From Caballeronia sordidicola (GTDB taxonomy: Bacteria; Pseudomonadota; Gammaproteobacteria; Burkholderiales; Burkholderiaceae): a DNA stretch of 51,950 nucleotides. Location: assembly GCF_000729995.1 (NCBI RefSeq), contig NZ_JNFG01000045.1, positions 1 to 51,950 of the forward strand, read 5' to 3'. Below the pieces are notes generated by a model. It was not told the origin of the DNA. It saw only the letters and a program-made list of their open reading frames with translations, and did not search any database. Below are positions 33,432-42,231 of this stretch, piece by piece; positions within the stretch are counted from its first letter, which is position 1, and each line of letters starts with the position of its first letter. A program made the translations under genes and the position numbers.

Positions 33432-34424
33432 ATGTCAAGGTACTTCGTACGCGCCGTGTGCGTAGGCGTCGCTGCATTCGCGTTGGCAACAGGCCTGGCT
33501 TTGGCCTCACCCGACAAACCCGTCATTGGGGTCGTTGTAAAAATCGGCGGGATTCCGTGGTTCAACGCCATGGACGCCGGCATCAAGAAGCGAGCGGAGC
33601 AACTTGGCGTCAAGGCGTTCATGGTCGGCCCGACTAGCGCGGATCCTGCGCTGCAGGTGCGGGCGATCGAAGATCTGATCGCGCAGCACGTGGATGTGAT
33701 CGGCGTTGTGCCGAACGACGCCGAGGTGTTGGAGCCGGTGCTGGCGCGGGCCCGCGCTGCGGGCATCAAGGTCATCACGCACGAGTCGCCGAAGCAGAAG
33801 AATGCTGATTGGGACTTCGAACTCGCGTCGGTCAAAGGCTTCGGCGAAGCGTACGCAAAGCGCATGGCGACCGCGTTGGGCGGCAAGGGCGAATACGCTG
33901 TCTTTGTCGGCTCGCTGACCGTTCCTTTGCATAACGCGTGGGCCGATGCGGCAATCGCTTATCTCAAGGCGAACGATCCCGGCATGACGCTGGTCGGCGA
34001 TCGTTACGGTGTTGCCGAAGATGTGGACGCGTCGCGCAAGACCGCACTCGACCTGATGCGTGCGCATCCGAACCTCAAGGGCATCCTTGCCTTCGGCAGT
34101 CAGGGCCCGATCGGGGCGGCCCGCGCGGTTGCGGAAAAGCATGAACAGGGAAATATCCTCGTGCTCGGTCCGTTTTCGCCGGGGCAGGGCAAGCGTCTCG
34201 TGCACGACGGCGTGCTTTCTGGCGGCTATATGTGGAATCCCGAGATTGCCGGCGAAGTGTTCGTGACCCTGGGTGTGATGGTCGCGAAGGGTGAACCGAT
34301 CAAGGACGGTACGAAGATCGAAGGCCTGGGTGTCGTCCATCCCGACGGCCATAACCTGATCGTCGATCAACTCGTGGATCTCAACGCGAAAACCGTCGAC
34401 GACCTCGCGAAGATGGGGCTCTGA
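33432..34424 (+). CDS. Sugar ABC transporter, periplasmic binding protein
   Basis: A 330-residue protein with a Sec signal peptide (VCVGVAAFALATGLALA, cleavage near residue 26) and a type-1 periplasmic binding fold similar to RbsB, RhaS and LsrB. Recognisable parts are VIGVVVKIGGIPWFNAMDAG at strand 1, QVRAIEDLIAQHVDVIGVVP, and LKGILAFGSQGPIGAARAV. It captures a sugar and delivers it to the two permeases. It is the first gene of a six-gene operon under the LacI-type regulator. GGAGG lies a few bases before the ATG at 33432. The sugar is most likely the ketose handled by the epimerase further down. Confidence 0.9.
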   Translation: MSRYFVRAVCVGVAAFALATGLALASPDKPVIGVVVKIGGIPWFNAMDAGIKKRAEQLGVKAFMVGPTSADPALQVRAIEDLIAQHVDVIGVVPNDAEVLEPVLARARAAGIKVITHESPKQKNADWDFELASVKGFGEAYAKRMATALGGKGEYAVFVGSLTVPLHNAWADAAIAYLKANDPGMTLVGDRYGVAEDVDASRKTALDLMRAHPNLKGILAFGSQGPIGAARAVAEKHEQGNILVLGPFSPGQGKRLVHDGVLSGGYMWNPEIAGEVFVTLGVMVAKGEPIKDGTKIEGLGVVHPDGHNLIVDQLVDLNAKTVDDLAKMGL

Positions 34425-34520
34425 ACGCGATCGTTAGTTTCTCTGGTAGGGCGAAGGGCGGCTGAGGCTGTCCTTCACTTAAGCGGTCAGGCCGGGTATG
34501 GGTAGCATCGGAGTGTTTTC

Positions 34521-36116
34521 ATGGTTCCAGCGGCTTCGAAGGACCGCCTCGCGCCCTCGCGAGGCAACGCGAGCGAGATGCCGGCGGCTGTCGACGCCGG
34601 CGGCGTTGGCGGCATTGCCGACATTGGCGGCGCACCGCTGCTCAAGCTTGAAAATGTCACCAAGATATTTGGTGGCGTAAAGGCGCTGCAGGCCGTGAAG
34701 TTTGACGTCATGCCGGGCGAGGTGGTGTGCCTCGCGGGTGAAAACGGCTGCGGCAAGAGCACCCTGATCAAGGTGATCAGCGGCGTCTATCAGCCAGAAG
34801 CCGACGCGGTCATGCTGATGGACGGACAGTCGATCGCTGGTCTGGAGCCGTCAAAGGCCCGGGACCTCGGGATTCAGGTGATATGGCAGGACCTTGCACT
34901 GTTTCCCGAGATGACCGTGGCGGAGAACATTGCTTTTGAGCGCAACCTCGGTCCTCGTCCGCGCCTGGTCAACTACCGCCAGATGAAAATCGCCGCTCGT
35001 CGCATCCTGGAGCGCTTGGGCGTTGCAATTGATCTCGGCCGCTCCGTGCGCTCGCTGTCGATCGCCCAGCGGCAGATCGTGGCCATCGCCCGCGCACTTG
35101 TTGCCGATGCCCGGCTGGTGTTCATGGATGAACCGACTGCATCGCTCAGTCACGCTGAAACCAAAGCATTGCTGACGATCGTGCGCCGCCTCTCGGCTGA
35201 CGGGATTGCAGTCGTGTTCGTCAGTCACCGGCTTGCCGAAGTGCTCGACGTATGTACGCGCGTGACGGTGTTGCGGGACGGGCAGTACGTCGGCACGTTC
35301 CCGACTGCTGGCATGACGCAAACCCGTCTCACGGAACTCATGACCGGCCGCACATTCGACTATGCGGTGCGGACCACGGACTTGTCCGCTGCGCCGATTG
35401 TGCTGAATGTCGAAGGCCTGTCACGGCGCAATGAATACGATGAAGCCTCCTTCTGCGTGAAGAAGGGCGAGATTCTTGGCATCACCGGCCGCCTTGGCGC
35501 AGGGCGAACGGAACTGGCGCTGTCGTTGTTCGGCATGACGCGGCCGGGTGCCGGGACGGTCAGCCTCGACGGAAAAAAGGTATCGCTGGGTTCGAACCGG
35601 GACGCGATCCGGGCTGGCATTGCCTATGTTTCCGAAGATCGACTTCAGCTAGGTTTAGTGCAGCAGCAGTCTATTGGCGACAACACCGTTGCCGCCGTAC
35701 TGGACGATCTGCTCGATGCCGCCCGTCTGATCGCTCCTCGCAAACGGGATGCCCTGATTCACGATTGGATTCAGCAACTGGCGGTCAAGATCGGCAAGCC
35801 CGACGATGCTGTCTCAACGCTTTCCGGGGGCAATCAGCAACGCATCGTGCTCGCGAAATGGCTGGCGACGAACCCGAAACTGCTGATCCTGGATTCGCCC
35901 ACTGTAGGGGTCGACGTGGGTGCGCGAGCCGGCATCTTTGCCATCATCCACAAGCTCGCCGAGCAGGGCATGGCCATCTTGCTGATCTCCGATGAGATCC
36001 CTGAAGTCTATTTCAACGCCGACCGTATTCTGCATATGCGCAATGGGCGCATGGTCGCGGAGTACGTGCCGGGAACCACGACCATCGACCAAATCGAGCG
36101 AGACGTCCATGCCTGA
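34521..36116 (+). CDS. Sugar ABC transporter, two-domain ATPase (RbsA type)
   Basis: A 531-residue protein with two ATP-binding cassettes. The first (about 38-270) has Walker A GENGCGKST, a signature RSLSIAQRQIVAIARAL with SIAQR in place of SGGQ, as often in this family, and Walker B LVFMDEPTASLS. The second (about 290-525) has a degenerate Walker A GRLGAGRTE and a clean signature TLSGGNQQRIVLAKWL with LLILDSPTVGVD. This asymmetry is normal for RbsA, AraG and MglA. The N-terminal 35 residues are Ala/Gly-rich and not part of the cassette; a start at 34578 would shorten them. GGAG lies eight bases before the ATG at 34521. Its stop overlaps the next gene by eight bases. Confidence 0.92.
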   Translation: MVPAASKDRLAPSRGNASEMPAAVDAGGVGGIADIGGAPLLKLENVTKIFGGVKALQAVKFDVMPGEVVCLAGENGCGKSTLIKVISGVYQPEADAVMLMDGQSIAGLEPSKARDLGIQVIWQDLALFPEMTVAENIAFERNLGPRPRLVNYRQMKIAARRILERLGVAIDLGRSVRSLSIAQRQIVAIARALVADARLVFMDEPTASLSHAETKALLTIVRRLSADGIAVVFVSHRLAEVLDVCTRVTVLRDGQYVGTFPTAGMTQTRLTELMTGRTFDYAVRTTDLSAAPIVLNVEGLSRRNEYDEASFCVKKGEILGITGRLGAGRTELALSLFGMTRPGAGTVSLDGKKVSLGSNRDAIRAGIAYVSEDRLQLGLVQQQSIGDNTVAAVLDDLLDAARLIAPRKRDALIHDWIQQLAVKIGKPDDAVSTLSGGNQQRIVLAKWLATNPKLLILDSPTVGVDVGARAGIFAIIHKLAEQGMAILLISDEIPEVYFNADRILHMRNGRMVAEYVPGTTTIDQIERDVHA

Positions 36117-37122
36117 TCTTCGCAAATGGGGGATTGGTTCGATCGAGGCCCTGCTGATTCTCGTGATCGCTGCCATGGTGATCGGGCTCGGCGCGACCAC
36201 CTCAACGTTCCTCACGCTGCCCAACCTGTTCGACCTGCTTAACCAAAGCGCGGTCAACATCATTTTTGCAGCTGGACTGCTGGTCGTGCTCATTGCCGGT
36301 GGGATCGACATCTCGTTCGCCGTGGGCGCGTCCGTGGTCCAGTACCTGACCGCGCTCACCGTCATGCGGCTCGGTGGCGGCGACTGGGCACTGGGCTTCC
36401 TGGTGGCCGCCGGGTTTGGCTGTCTGCTTGGCGCCATTAATGCCACCATCATTTATCACTTTCGCATCGTATCGATCGTCGTGACCATCGCGACCTTCAA
36501 CGTATTCTTCGGCGGCCTGATGTTCCTGACGGGCGGCGTGTCCATCTACGACCTTCCGGACTGGTGGATGAACCGCGTTTCGCTGGTCTCGTTCAAGACG
36601 TCGAGCGGCGTCGCCGAGCTCGCGCTGCCTGTCGCGGTCATGGCAGTCATGGTCGTGGCCACCTGGTTCTTGCTCCGGCGCACGACTATCGGCCGGCAAC
36701 TCTACGCCATGGGCGACAACCCTGAGGCGGCCCGGCGCGTGGGCATCAACATGGGTGCGATGCATTACGTGGCCTTTGGCTGGCTCGGCATGATGGCTGG
36801 TATTGCAGGGCTGATGCAGGCTCACTATGTGCAAGAGGTCGTGCCCAACGCGCTGTACGGCCGCGAACTTGATGTACTTGCGGCCGTGGTGCTCGGCGGT
36901 GCCCGCCTTGGCGGCGGGCGCGGCACGATCCTCGGCGCCATCCTTGGCGTCCTGCTGACGGCCATCACCGCGAACGGGTTGAATCTGCTTGGGATTTCGC
37001 CGTACGCGTTCAAGATGATCATTGGCGCCATTATTTTGATCGCCATCACCTTGTCGAGCGACGGCCTGGCCAAGCTGTTCGGATCGCGATTCACGCTGCC
37101 ACGCGCAAAGGTCTCGTCATGA
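36109..37122 (+). CDS. Sugar ABC transporter permease 1 (RbsC type)
   Basis: A 337-residue membrane protein with about nine to ten TM helices. It has the family motif AAGLLVVLIAGGIDISFAVG in TM2-3 and the cytoplasmic coupling sequence AMGDNPEAARRVGIN, followed by AAVVLGGARLGGGRGTILGA. All three are typical of BPD_transp_2 permeases for ribose, xylose and related sugars. The ATG at 36109 lies inside the end of the ATPase gene, overlapping it by eight bases, and the stop overlaps the start of permease 2 (ATGA). The two permeases probably form a heterodimer. Confidence 0.92.
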   Translation: MPDLRKWGIGSIEALLILVIAAMVIGLGATTSTFLTLPNLFDLLNQSAVNIIFAAGLLVVLIAGGIDISFAVGASVVQYLTALTVMRLGGGDWALGFLVAAGFGCLLGAINATIIYHFRIVSIVVTIATFNVFFGGLMFLTGGVSIYDLPDWWMNRVSLVSFKTSSGVAELALPVAVMAVMVVATWFLLRRTTIGRQLYAMGDNPEAARRVGINMGAMHYVAFGWLGMMAGIAGLMQAHYVQEVVPNALYGRELDVLAAVVLGGARLGGGRGTILGAILGVLLTAITANGLNLLGISPYAFKMIIGAIILIAITLSSDGLAKLFGSRFTLPRAKVSS

Positions 37123-38150
37123 AACCTTCCTTACCGCATCGCTCCGCTTTACCGCTCGTGCAAGCCGATGTTGTCGGCCTGTTAGGGTTCCTTGCCATTG
37201 TGATCGTGGCCATGAGCTTCGCCTCGGATCGCTTCTTTACCACCGGCACCTTTGTTTCAGTGGCGTTCCAGTTGCCCGAACTCGGGCTCTTTACGCTGGC
37301 CATGCTGATGCCGTTGATTTCCGGCGGCTTTAATCTGGCCGTCACGTTCACCGCGAACATAGCCGGGCTCGCAATGGCCTGGGTGCTGCATTCACAAGGC
37401 GGCGCGGATGCCGGCGCCGGCGCAATCGTGCTTGGGATCTGCGCTGCACTTGCTACGGGCGCGGCGGCTGGATGGATCATGGGGGCCATCATCGCGCGTA
37501 CCGGCGCAAGCCCGATCCTGGTGTCCCTTTCAATGATGATCTTTCTACGCGGGCTTGGAGAATTCATGACCCACGGCGGAGACATTTCGGGCTTTCCGCC
37601 GTTCGTGTTGAAACTGGGCAACGGCCTACTGCTCGGCGTTCCCGTCCCGCTCTGGATCTTCGCCGGCTGTGCGGCTATCTGGCATGTCGTCATGACGCGC
37701 TCGCGACTCGGTTTCGCCACACGCATGATCGGCTCGAATATAGAGGCAACCCGCTATTCGGGTATCGACACCCGGCGCGCAGTGACGCGGATCTACATGC
37801 TCTCCGGCCTGATGTGCGGCGTGGCGGGCGTAGTGATGCTGGCCAGTTTCAACTCGGTGCGCGTCGGGCACGGCGAGGCATTCCTATTGATCGCCGTGCT
37901 GGCCTGCTTCCTCGGGCGCGTGGATCCGTTCGGCGGATTTGGGCGCGTCGTTCCAGTTGTAATTGCGCTGGTCATCCTGCAGGTCATCGCCTCCGGCCTG
38001 AACTTGCTCGGCGCCAACCAGCATCTCGCCACCGCTTTGTGGGGCGTGTTTTTACTTGCCGTGATGTTCCTGCGTTGGGCATGGGCACGCGGCTATTTTC
38101 AAGCTTTGGTCCGCAGACGCGCGACCGCTACCGGAGGAGTGACTCAATGA
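37119..38150 (+). CDS. Sugar ABC transporter permease 2 (RbsC type)
   Basis: A 343-residue membrane protein homologous to permease 1, with about ten TM segments. It shows LAMLMPLISGGFNLAVTFTA, the coupling sequence MIGSNIEATRYSGIDTRRAV and a late membrane segment with LACFLGRVDPFGGFG in place of the usual LGG string. The late segment is more divergent than in permease 1, consistent with a specialised heterodimer half. Its start overlaps the previous stop by four bases, and its stop (TGA 38148-38150) overlaps the epimerase ATG. Coupled translation of all these genes is expected. Confidence 0.9.
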   Translation: MKPSLPHRSALPLVQADVVGLLGFLAIVIVAMSFASDRFFTTGTFVSVAFQLPELGLFTLAMLMPLISGGFNLAVTFTANIAGLAMAWVLHSQGGADAGAGAIVLGICAALATGAAAGWIMGAIIARTGASPILVSLSMMIFLRGLGEFMTHGGDISGFPPFVLKLGNGLLLGVPVPLWIFAGCAAIWHVVMTRSRLGFATRMIGSNIEATRYSGIDTRRAVTRIYMLSGLMCGVAGVVMLASFNSVRVGHGEAFLLIAVLACFLGRVDPFGGFGRVVPVVIALVILQVIASGLNLLGANQHLATALWGVFLLAVMFLRWAWARGYFQALVRRRATATGGVTQ

Positions 38151-39022
38151 ATAAGCTCGGTGTTCATGCATTGGTATGGGCCGGCGACCTGACGCCGGAG
38201 TCGACGCGCAAGGTCATCAGCCAGACCAAGGCAGCCGGTTTTGATCTGGTTGAGCTGTCCCTTCACGGGCCCAAGGTCATGGACCTGGCGCTTACGCGCG
38301 ACCTCCTGCAGGAGCATGGCCTGGAGATCGGCTGTTCGCGTGGTCTTACATTGGATGCCGACGTATCCAGCGACAATCCTGAGTCAGTTGCACGGGGTCT
38401 GGCATTGCTGGAAGAGGGCGTCAGCATCACGGCGGAACTCGGCGGCAAGTACTTCGGCGGCATCCTGTACGGTGCAATGGCGAAGTACCAGGCGCCGCTC
38501 ACCGCTCAAGGCAGGCGCAACGCGGTTGACTCGCTGAAGCGGATTGCCGATTTTGCGTTGAAGAAAGATGTCACCCTCGGCCTCGAAGTCGTGAATCGCT
38601 ACGAAAGCAACCTGCTCAACACGGCATCACAAGCGCTCGGCATGCTGGATGAAGTCGATGCGCCCAACGTCGTGGTGCATCTCGATACCTATCACATGAA
38701 TATTGAGGAATCCGACTTTATGCAGCCGGTTCTGGCATGCGGGAAACGTTTAGGCTATGTCCACATCGGCGAAAGTAATCGGGGCTACCTGGGATCGGGG
38801 ACTATTGATTTTGCACAGTTCTTTCATGCACTATCCATGATTGGCTATGAGGGCGTGGTCACGTTTGAAAGCTTCTCGTCGACTGTTGTGAACGAGCAGT
38901 TGTCGAACGCCCTGGCGATCTGGCGGAACCTGTGGGACGACAGCATGGATCTCGCCACGCATGCGCGGACGTTCATCGCCGGCGGCATCAACGCTGCGGC
39001 CAAAGCAAGGGCGCATCATTAG
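38147..39022 (+). CDS. Ketose 3-epimerase, D-tagatose/D-psicose 3-epimerase type
   Basis: A 291-residue xylose-isomerase-like TIM barrel. Four metal/catalytic residues are visible: Glu147 in LGLEVVNRYE, Asp180 in VVHLDTYHMNIEE, His206 in YVHIGESNRGYLG and Glu241 in VTFESFS. Their spacing equals that of the Pseudomonas cichorii D-tagatose 3-epimerase (Glu152, Asp185, His211, Glu246, as I remember them), shifted by five throughout. The enzyme should interconvert ketoses at C3, for example D-psicose and D-fructose or D-tagatose and D-sorbose. The TGA/ATG overlap with permease 2 and the GGAGGAG upstream place it in the transporter operon. The exact sugar cannot be read from sequence. Confidence 0.88.
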   Translation: MNKLGVHALVWAGDLTPESTRKVISQTKAAGFDLVELSLHGPKVMDLALTRDLLQEHGLEIGCSRGLTLDADVSSDNPESVARGLALLEEGVSITAELGGKYFGGILYGAMAKYQAPLTAQGRRNAVDSLKRIADFALKKDVTLGLEVVNRYESNLLNTASQALGMLDEVDAPNVVVHLDTYHMNIEESDFMQPVLACGKRLGYVHIGESNRGYLGSGTIDFAQFFHALSMIGYEGVVTFESFSSTVVNEQLSNALAIWRNLWDDSMDLATHARTFIAGGINAAAKARAHH

Positions 39023-39201
39023 CGAGATGTTTAGCCGAGCGACTCGGCAGAGCGCAGACATGGCCCGCGAGCATGACCGCTGAACGCGCGCGGTTATGAT
39101 GCGCTACCAGACCGCGTCCCTGCTTCATTTTCGTGGTGGACGTCCCCAGCCACTTGGAGACGGGCGCGGTGCAATTAAGAAAATCACACAGGATTGTGCC
39201 G

Positions 39202-39822
39202 ATGATCGAAGACCGTTTTCTTGTGCGACTGGAGCAGCTTGTGTCGGATGGCCAGCGTCGAATTCTTGGGCTGGTGGGTGCGCCGGGTGCAGGCAAATCA
39301 ACGCTGGCACAGGCCATTCTGGAAGCACTGCCGGGCCGCGCGGTGGTCGTGCCGATGGACGGGTTTCATCTTGCGAACGTCGAACTCGAACGTCTTGGCC
39401 GCGCGTCCCGCAAGGGCGCCGAGGATACATTCGACAGCGCCGGTTACGTCGCATTGCTTGCGCGCCTGCGCGCGCAGCGTCACGACGAGATGATCTATGC
39501 GCCCATGTTTCGCCGGGAGATCGAGGAGCCCATTGCCGGCGCCATTCCGGTGATGCCTCACATACCCCTTGTCATCACCGAAGGCAACTATCTGCTGTTG
39601 CAGCACGGTCAATGGAACGCCGTTCGCCCCTTGCTCGACGAAGCCTGGTATGTCGATGTCGATCCAGCATTGCGCCTGCAGCGGCTCATAGCGCGCCACG
39701 TGAAGTTCGGTCGCGATGAAGACGCCGCCCGCGAATGGGTTCAACGCACCGACGAAGTAAACGCGGCGCTGATTGATACGACGCGCGGACGCGCCGATCT
39801 CGTCTACCACTGGTCGTCATAG
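39202..39822 (+). CDS. P-loop sugar or nucleoside kinase (FrcK/uridine-kinase-like)
   Basis: A 206-residue P-loop kinase. Walker A is GAPGAGKST (about 27-35), the acceptor-site region is VPMDGFHLANVELE, and the conserved loop reads YAPMFRREIEEPIAG with ITEGNYLLL. This matches the pantothenate/uridine-kinase-like group that includes the fructose-operon kinase FrcK. Its place at the end of the operon points to phosphorylation of the imported or epimerised ketose. The ATG at 39202 is preferred because AGGA lies nine bases before it; a GTG at 39133 would extend the protein by 23 residues. There is a 179-bp gap after the epimerase gene, so it may have an extra promoter. Confidence 0.85.
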   Translation: MIEDRFLVRLEQLVSDGQRRILGLVGAPGAGKSTLAQAILEALPGRAVVVPMDGFHLANVELERLGRASRKGAEDTFDSAGYVALLARLRAQRHDEMIYAPMFRREIEEPIAGAIPVMPHIPLVITEGNYLLLQHGQWNAVRPLLDEAWYVDVDPALRLQRLIARHVKFGRDEDAAREWVQRTDEVNAALIDTTRGRADLVYHWSS

Positions 39823-40295
39823 AACGTGTGACGGCGCAGAAAGCCGACATCTCATAGCGCCCGGACGAAGGCGGGACACGGTAAGTCGTGCTCCGACGCC
39901 GATCCGTTCGGTGCCTTGCGGACAGCGAACCTACCGCCGCGCGGAGGGGTTCGCATACGCACCGTAATCAGGTTCCCGGCGTTCCCGCAGCGGACAGCCG
40001 CGCCGCGCGTCTTGCGAACGGCAGACCGCGGCATCGATCCGACCTGGATCGTCGAAACAACCGCAGATATCCGCCTTTAAGTGCTGGTATACCCGCCCCT
40101 CGTGCGAGTAACAAACACCTGCGCCGCACCTCCTCAACGCAAGCCCCGTTCGCCTCAAATTCCGACCGCGAAATCTCCGGCATCGCTTAAACGCCCTCAT
40201 CGCATCGCAGCAAAAAAAAACGGCAAACCTGCCGTAGCGCTAGCGTTTTCAACCCAATCGCACTGCATCACTCCTGCGTCGTCAAACAAATCCGC
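39823..40295. other. Intergenic region before the oxalate genes
   Basis: About 470 bp with no supported gene. A minus-strand frame (39968-40183) beginning MPEISRSEFEANGACVEEV looks locally gene-like, but it has no recognised family and later becomes Arg-rich like a shadow frame. A minus-strand terminator lies at 40212-40235. No tRNA was recognised. Confidence 0.35.
40212..40235 (-). terminator. Intrinsic terminator on the minus strand
   Basis: ACGGCA (40220-40225) and TGCCGT (40230-40235) form a stem around AACC. On the minus strand the stem is followed by nine T (A-run 40212-40220). This is a good rho-independent terminator, but no minus-strand gene is known to end here. It may belong to a short antisense or small RNA. 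Confidence 0.65.
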
Positions 40296-40323
40296 TTGAC
40301 TAATACTGTGTGTGGAATATTGT
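40296..40323 (+). promoter_or_regulatory. Probable oxc promoter
   Basis: TTGACT (40296-40301) and TATTGT (40318-40323) are spaced by 16 bp and lie about 45 bp before the oxc ATG. The -10 overlaps the shared operator motif that starts at 40318, so a bound regulator would block RNA polymerase. Confidence 0.5.
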
Positions 40324-40334
40324 ATATCACAAAC
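40318..40334 (+). promoter_or_regulatory. Oxalate-region operator motif, copy 1
   Basis: TATTGTATATCACAAAC. Its core TTGTATATCA is identical to the copy before the PanE-like gene, and the outer AAAC is shared with the copy before the small-protein/gntR pair. Placement over the oxc -10 region fits a GntR-type repressor site. Confidence 0.65.
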
Positions 40335-40365
40335 CAAACAACGCCAGCCAAGGAGGAGAGACGTT

Positions 40366-42120
40366 ATGGCAGAAGTACTGAACGACCCGCAGACCGCCAC
40401 TGCAGCCGAGACAGCGAAGCAGGAAACACCGGCGACGACCGACGGTTTCCATCTGGTTATCGATGCCCTGAAACTGAACGACCTCAACACGATCTTCGGG
40501 TTGGTCGGTATTCCCATTACCGACCTGGCGCGCCTGGCGCAGGCCGAAGGCATGCGTTTCATCGGTTTTCGCCATGAACAGCACGCGGGCAATGCGGCGG
40601 CCATCGCCGGCTACATGACGCAAAAGCCGGGCATCTGCATGACCGTGTCGGCACCGGGTTTCCTGAACGGCCTGACAGCACTGGCCAACGCGACCACCAA
40701 TTGCTTCCCCATGATCCTGATCAGCGGATCCAGCGAGCGTGAGATCGTCGACTTGCAGCAGGGCGATTACGAGGAAATGGATCAGCTCAACGCCGCCAAG
40801 CCGTACGCGAAGGCCGCATACCGCGTCCTGCACGCGGAAGACATTGGCATCGGCATTGCGCGCGCAATTCGTGCAGCCGTGTCGGGCCGTCCCGGTGGCG
40901 TCTATTTGGACTTGCCGGCGAAACTGCTGTCCCAGACCATCGATGCCGTGAAGGGCAAGCAGTCCCTCGTACGCGTGGTCGACGCAGCGCCGCGCCAGCT
41001 TCCGGCGCCTGACTCGGTCAAGCGTGCGCTCGACGTGCTGAAGGGCGCGAAGCGTCCGCTGATCCTTCTCGGCAAGGGCGCGGCTTACGCCCAGGCCGAC
41101 GCACAGATTCGCGCGCTTGTGGAAAAGAGCGGCATCCCTTATCTGCCGATGTCGATGGCCAAGGGATTGCTGCCCGATACGCACGAGCAATCGGCATCGG
41201 CCGCGCGTTCGTTCGTGCTGCAGGAAGCCGACGTCGTGCTGCTGATCGGCGCACGCCTGAACTGGCTGTTGTCGCACGGCAAGGGCAAGACGTGGGGCGC
41301 GGTACCGAAGCAATTCATCCAAATCGACATCTCGCCGACGGAAATCGACAGCAATGTGGCGATCGCCGCGCCGGTGATCGGCGATATCGGCTCGTGCGTG
41401 TCGGCCTTGCTCGGCGGTATCGATGCCAGCTTCCCGAAGCCGAGCACCGAATGGACTGGTGCAATCTCCGAGCGCAAGAACAAGAACCTCGAAAAGATGG
41501 CCGCGACGCTCGCCAAGAATCCGTCGCCGATGAATTTCCACAGCGCGCTGCGTGCGATCCGCGACGTGTTGAAGACGCGCCCGGACATCAACGTCGTCAA
41601 CGAAGGCGCGAACACCCTCGACTACGCCCGCAGCATCATCGACATGTATGAGCCGCGCAAGCGTTTCGACTCGGGTACGTGGGGAATCATGGGTATCGGC
41701 ATGGGCTTCGCGATTGGCGCGGCGGTGACGAGCGGCAAGCCGGTCGTCGCCATTGAAGGCGATAGCGCGTTCGGTTTCAGCGGCATGGAACTCGAGACCA
41801 TCTGCCGCTACGACCTGCCGGTCTGCACCATCGTGTTCAACAACAACGGCGTGTATCGCGGCACGGATGTGAACCCGACCGGCGGCAAGGACGTTGCCCC
41901 GACCGTGTTCGTCAAGAACGCGCGCTACGACAAGATGATTGAAGCGTTCGGTGGCATCGGCCGCCACGCGACGACGCCGGAAGAGTTGACGCAGGCACTG
42001 CAGGAAGCCATTGCGTCCGGCAAGCCGACCCTCATCAATGCGGTTATCGATGAAGCCGCCGGCACCGAGAGCGGCCGCCTGACCAATCTGAATCCGCAAA
42101 GCACGGCGATGAAAAAGTAA
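40366..42120 (+). CDS. oxc: Oxalyl-CoA decarboxylase
   Basis: A 584-residue thiamine-diphosphate enzyme that converts oxalyl-CoA to formyl-CoA and CO2. The N-terminal Pyr domain has the catalytic Glu71 in FRHEQHAGNAAA. The middle domain begins near LPAPDSVKRALDVL. The C-terminal PP domain has the ThDP/Mg motif GDSAFGFSGMELETICR ending in FNNNGVYRG. The string VSAPGFLNGLTALANATTN is typical of oxalyl-CoA decarboxylases. Length is close to the O. formigenes enzyme, with about 15 extra N-terminal residues. AAGGAGGAG lies nine bases before the ATG at 40366. With Frc it forms the core oxalate cycle: Frc loads CoA on oxalate, Oxc decarboxylates and the antiporter exchanges products. Confidence 0.97.
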   Translation: MAEVLNDPQTATAAETAKQETPATTDGFHLVIDALKLNDLNTIFGLVGIPITDLARLAQAEGMRFIGFRHEQHAGNAAAIAGYMTQKPGICMTVSAPGFLNGLTALANATTNCFPMILISGSSEREIVDLQQGDYEEMDQLNAAKPYAKAAYRVLHAEDIGIGIARAIRAAVSGRPGGVYLDLPAKLLSQTIDAVKGKQSLVRVVDAAPRQLPAPDSVKRALDVLKGAKRPLILLGKGAAYAQADAQIRALVEKSGIPYLPMSMAKGLLPDTHEQSASAARSFVLQEADVVLLIGARLNWLLSHGKGKTWGAVPKQFIQIDISPTEIDSNVAIAAPVIGDIGSCVSALLGGIDASFPKPSTEWTGAISERKNKNLEKMAATLAKNPSPMNFHSALRAIRDVLKTRPDINVVNEGANTLDYARSIIDMYEPRKRFDSGTWGIMGIGMGFAIGAAVTSGKPVVAIEGDSAFGFSGMELETICRYDLPVCTIVFNNNGVYRGTDVNPTGGKDVAPTVFVKNARYDKMIEAFGGIGRHATTPEELTQALQEAIASGKPTLINAVIDEAAGTESGRLTNLNPQSTAMKK

Positions 42121-42231
42121 TCCGCTTGGAAGTTACCGCCGGCATTGGCGGTTTCGCCAAAACGCACCGCCGATGCCGCCGCAAGAACATGAGTAACCCA
42201 CCTTTAGCCAGTGAGTCAGGAGACAGGAACC

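Noticed and set aside
36202..36834. A 210-codon minus-strand frame opposite permease 1
   Set aside because: His/Asp/Arg-rich shadow of a membrane-protein gene; no start signal.
39968..40183. Minus-strand frame starting MPEISRSEFEANGACVEE
   Set aside because: The first 35 residues look plausible, but no ribosome binding site or family is seen, and the end turns into Arg-rich shadow-like sequence.
40327..42099. A 590-codon minus-strand frame opposite oxc
   Set aside because: Same GC-skew shadow effect; the plus strand encodes a complete oxalyl-CoA decarboxylase.
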